Assembly (NCBI GenBank): GCA_003952965.2
Contig: CM025854.1
Location: forward strand, 5,286,812 to 5,350,811
From: Morella rubra
Taxonomy: Eukaryota > Streptophyta > Magnoliopsida > Fagales > Myricaceae
Reading direction: 5' to 3'
DNA length: 64,000 bases
Shown here: in pieces, positions 61,201-64,000 of the stretch
How positions within the stretch are numbered: position 1 is the stretch's first letter
How the letters are laid out: the number at the start of each line of letters is the position of its first letter
Made by a program: the position numbers and the translations under genes
The notes under the pieces: generated by a model
The model's database searches: none
Told to the model about the DNA's origin: nothing
What the model saw: only the letters and a program-made list of their open reading frames with translations

Positions 61201-62145
61201 CCATGTCCAAACAGGGTTATCTTGAATGTACTTGCGCTAATCCAGGTAAACAAACATTTTATACATAATGCAGAGGAAAAAGGAAACAAAAAAAGTGAAG
61301 ATAAATATGAGGGATCTAACTAAATTGACATAGAAACAGCCACTGATGGACAGTAGTGGACCTAGGAATTTTTGCTTTTGGGGGAGAGGGGGGCAAATAA
61401 TACTCTATTATTAAATAAGTCCATGTATATTACAAAAGTTTAAATATTTATGCACAAAAAAGTTAATAGTTACTTTTAAATAAAAATAAAGGAAAAAATA
61501 AGGGAGTTGAATATAATTTTTCTTCTCCCTCAAAGTCCATGAAATTTATAAAAAAAAAAAATGAACAGATTTTTTTTTTTAAGAAGTTCATAGGACCAGG
61601 GGAGCCTTGAGCCCCCCCTTCCCTCCCTGGGTCCGCCACTGCTGATGGGTATAAATTTAACAAAATAATAGACTACAGAATCCAGTGAAAGATAGCAACC
61701 ACAATTTTAAAGTTCGCAGATGGAAATAAGAAAGGCTATAAGAATAGAACCTTTTCAGGAAGTGGGCTTGTGCTTGTCTCATCCTCGGCAACTAATTTTT
61801 CTGCACTTTTCTGAACCGCCAGTTCATCCTGAATGGCAACTAACTGTCTCCCTGGCAAGTTTGAACCCCTACGTCCCCGTCCACCACCTCCGGCACCAAG
61901 AGGCTTGGCATTCTTACCTTGATTCATTGCTCTAAATACTATATCTCTTCCTCTACCAGCCGGGCCTGGAACCAGAAAAAGGAGATAGTGGTATTATTGG
62001 ATTTTGCAGAATCGAGTTAAAAAGTGAAGCTTTGTAATTTCCCTTTTCCCGCGCCAGGCCACAAATTTGGAACCACAGCACTAGGAATCTCTGGGACATT
62101 ATTTAACCTATTTGATCGCCGAACTTCACTTCTCAAATCCAGCAT
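55218..62145 (-). CDS. HD16: Casein kinase 1-like protein, MUT9-like/PPK/HD16 family
   Basis: Exons, 5' to 3': 62145 to about 62065 ([16 protein letters not shown]), 61965-61751 ([19 protein letters not shown], glycine-rich), 60520-60395 ([20 protein letters not shown]), 60305-60232, 60153-60084, 59989-59934 ([15 protein letters not shown]), 59830-59759, 59676-59582 ([17 protein letters not shown]), 59456-59390, 58998-58869 ([20 protein letters not shown]), 58748-58530, 58445-58315 ([14 protein letters not shown]), 57662-57488, 57394-57304, 56581-56424, 56344-56156 and 55277-55218 ([19 protein letters not shown], stop). From exon 2 on, all phases agree: 1928 nt, needing a phase-1 first exon. 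The family phosphorylates histone H3, ABA receptors and light-signalling factors in Arabidopsis, and SLR1 and Ghd7 in rice. HD16/MLK subgroup placement needs a tree. The first exon has no standard donor. Confidence 0.88.
57022..57099. repeat. 39-bp perfect tandem duplication in a kinase intron
   Basis: TAGAAAATTATCTTAAGATC starts at 57022 and 57061. The two 39-bp units are identical. Confidence 0.93.
61351..61641. mobile_element. hAT-type MITE, 291 bp, in kinase intron 2
   Basis: The left end is CAGTAGTGGACCTAGG and the reversed right end is CAGTGGCGGACCCAGG. The flanking 8-bp direct repeats are CTGATGGA (61343-61350) and CTGATGGG (61642-61649), one mismatch. It is noncoding, with A/T homopolymers inside. 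It belongs to the same terminal-repeat family as 38796-38894. Confidence 0.8.
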
Positions 62146-62526
62146 TCTTTCCCATTCAAAAGAAAATCTCCGTCCACCCTCTGCAGCCCCAAAGAATATG
62201 AACCAACAAATCTATGATGAAAATAGAGTATAAAAATTGCTCAAAACCATATAACGATCCACAAGCTTAAGAGCTAGTTTCAGAAAGCATCCTGATGGAA
62301 TTGTTTAAAATGATGGTGAACAAACAAGGAGCTTTATTTTCTTTGGGCCATTCTCTGAAGGAGATGTCAGTTTCAGTTTAGCTGCATCATCAAGACTTCG
62401 AGCTAAAAGCATAGTACCCAACTAAAATGCCATGGCATGAACTAAAACAATTTTGGTCTTAAATCTAGGACTTTTTGGATCAAACCTTCAAATACAAAAC
62501 ACACTTCAGTAAGATATTCTATTTAC

Positions 62527-62589
62527 CTTCATAGACTCCTTGTTATACCGAATTCCATCATCAAGTCTCTTTGTGGCTGACATCAAAGA
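62527..62589 (-). other. Exon-like 63-nt block upstream of the kinase start
   Basis: Bounded by ttgcttccag and ATGAAG|gtaaat on the minus strand and open in one frame (SATKRLDDGIRYNKESMK). About 120 bp downstream, 62409-62335 begins after atgcttttag and reads ARSLDDAAKLKLTSPSENG. Neither matches the kinase family as I know it. They could be leader exons, an alternative N-terminus or fragments of another gene. Confidence 0.4.
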
Positions 62590-64000
62590 CTGGAAGCAAA
62601 GATAGTAGATAATAACAAATCGTTGCTTATTCTTGATTCTGCGTTGTTACGGAGAGAAAGGGATAATCAGTGCTTTAACAGAATGGAATACTTAACACTG
62701 GAACTTAAAATTTTTGCAATGATACGCACTTCCTTCACATGGATGATGGATTATTGTCTTCGGTTTTGCTCTCCCCTCCCATCTTTCATTTTCAATTTTT
62801 TTTTTCTCCTGACACTTGTAATTGTTTCCTCTCTCTCTCTGGCATCTTCTCTTTTTAAAGAGCTACAAAGATAATTTGGTCCACTGGAGTTACATTGCAA
62901 GCTTATATACCTCAAGTAACACTAGTACTAAAATTCCTCAAACTAAATCAAATTCAAGCTAACACTACAATTTCATCCAGACGTCCCTTTGTTCCTCATG
63001 TGCTAAAACATCCTCGATCTTTGTCAGTTGGCCAGTGACCCAATCACAGACAAAGGCGAAGTTTAACCCATATCTTTTTCAAAATGCAAAATCACATCCA
63101 CACAAAACTAGATTTGACAACTGGAGTATAAAAATCGAATCCATAAGCCAAAAAGCTCAAACTTTCACTGGCAAAATCACATCTAACCGAAACTCCACCG
63201 ATAGAAACCAAAGCCGCCTCAATCGGCCACCCACCAATCAGATTATCGTCCCAAAATCCATGTAACCACGTCAAAAAGTAATCACGCATATACACAGAAA
63301 ACAGTCAAAAACATCAACACCTAAATACAGGTTCGTACTTAGCAATGCACCTTGGATTACTATATATTCATGTCATCTACAAAAAATGGGGATAAAGGGT
63401 AAGCAGTTTGCTAGAACTACTTTTTAACAAAGGCCCTTATGCTACAAATGAAGACGAGAACTACGAGACTGATGAACACTAACAAATACCGAAAGACGTA
63501 CCTTTACAAGGTGAATTCAAATTTGAAGCTGGGACAAATGATCAAAAAGATGGTGCAAGAGAATTAAAAAAAGATTGGATATTTGAGAAAATGGCGTCTG
63601 ATCTTGAAGAGAGAGGGATATAAAAGAATTGGCAGTCAGGGACTTAGGTGGCCGTGCGAATGTGTATTGGAGAGAGAGACAGAGAAAGGGAAGGTATATG
63701 ATATGAGCATGGGAAAGACGGTGCATCCCGATAGCAAAGGCGTGTTACGTGTAGAGTGTGAAGAGTGCGTCTAATGTATATACCGTGGGCATCAGCGTAG
63801 TGGATTGTAACCTGCGGTATTTAAGAACAAGTAATAGCGGTACGCGAAAATTTCTCTGCTTTTTTCTTTTCTTTCGGCTCTTATAGAAATCCCCACCCGT
63901 TTCACATCCCTTGAATCTGGTTACTAAAAAAATAATTTTATAAGAAAATATTTATCTGAAGATAAGTGAAGTAATTGAGTTTTTTTTTTTTAAAAAAAAT
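62590..64000 (-). promoter_or_regulatory. Kinase 5' leader and promoter region
   Basis: A good donor, TTGTAAAG|gtacgt, on the minus strand at 63502/63501 suggests a noncoding first exon from roughly 63600. Upstream, 63600-64000 has no recognised gene. The promoter position is inferred from this donor only. Confidence 0.35.

Overview
The window is plant nuclear DNA, most likely from a eudicot. Intron-rich genes encode plant-specific families: CDKF-type CDK-activating kinase, SGB1-type sugar transporter, ALDH2C4-type aldehyde dehydrogenase, FRIGIDA-like protein and MUT9-like/HD16 casein kinase. These sit among AT-rich spacers, a Copia element, LINEs and several MITEs. The species cannot be named from this sequence. 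A run of 101 Ns, long homopolymers and several badly degraded tandem duplications point to a long-read draft assembly with local consensus or haplotype problems.

Layout: 0.1-0.7 kb is a degenerate GRF zinc-finger gene. 3.8-6.4 kb (+) is CDKF;1, whose activation-segment exon carries a 374-bp tandem duplication that breaks the frame. 7.6-15.8 kb (-) is a 13-exon SGB1-like hexose transporter convergent with CDKF;1; its 3' two-thirds is present twice, and the junction between copies is a deletion-riddled mash-up. 16.3-16.8 kb is a long inverted-repeat element. 19.5-26.0 kb holds a decayed LINE on the minus strand, interrupted by a gag-only Copia element with clean LTRs and target duplication, and partly duplicated in tandem (1329 bp). 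27.4-30.8 kb (+) is the 5' part of a RanBP2-type zinc-finger gene that runs into the gap. 31.0-43.6 kb (-) holds two ALDH2C4-like genes broken in complementary ways: one keeps exons 1-5, the other exon 1 plus exons 6-9. 44.2-45.9 kb is a second LINE remnant. 46.4-48.8 kb (-) is an intact FRIGIDA-like (FRL4-type) gene. 52.9-53.2 kb (-) is a small plant-specific protein. 55.2-62.1 kb (-) is an apparently complete MLK/HD16-type kinase gene, with 16 phase-consistent exons plus a first exon whose donor is unclear.

The genes do not form a pathway. Two are flowering-time families (FRL and HD16/MLK), two relate to kinase control, and one pair relates to phenylpropanoid metabolism (sinapaldehyde/coniferaldehyde oxidation). 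The most unusual signal is the set of tandem duplications with degraded junctions in CDKF;1, SGB1 and possibly the LINE and Copia. I read these as assembly artefacts until raw reads show otherwise. No convincing new biological system was found.
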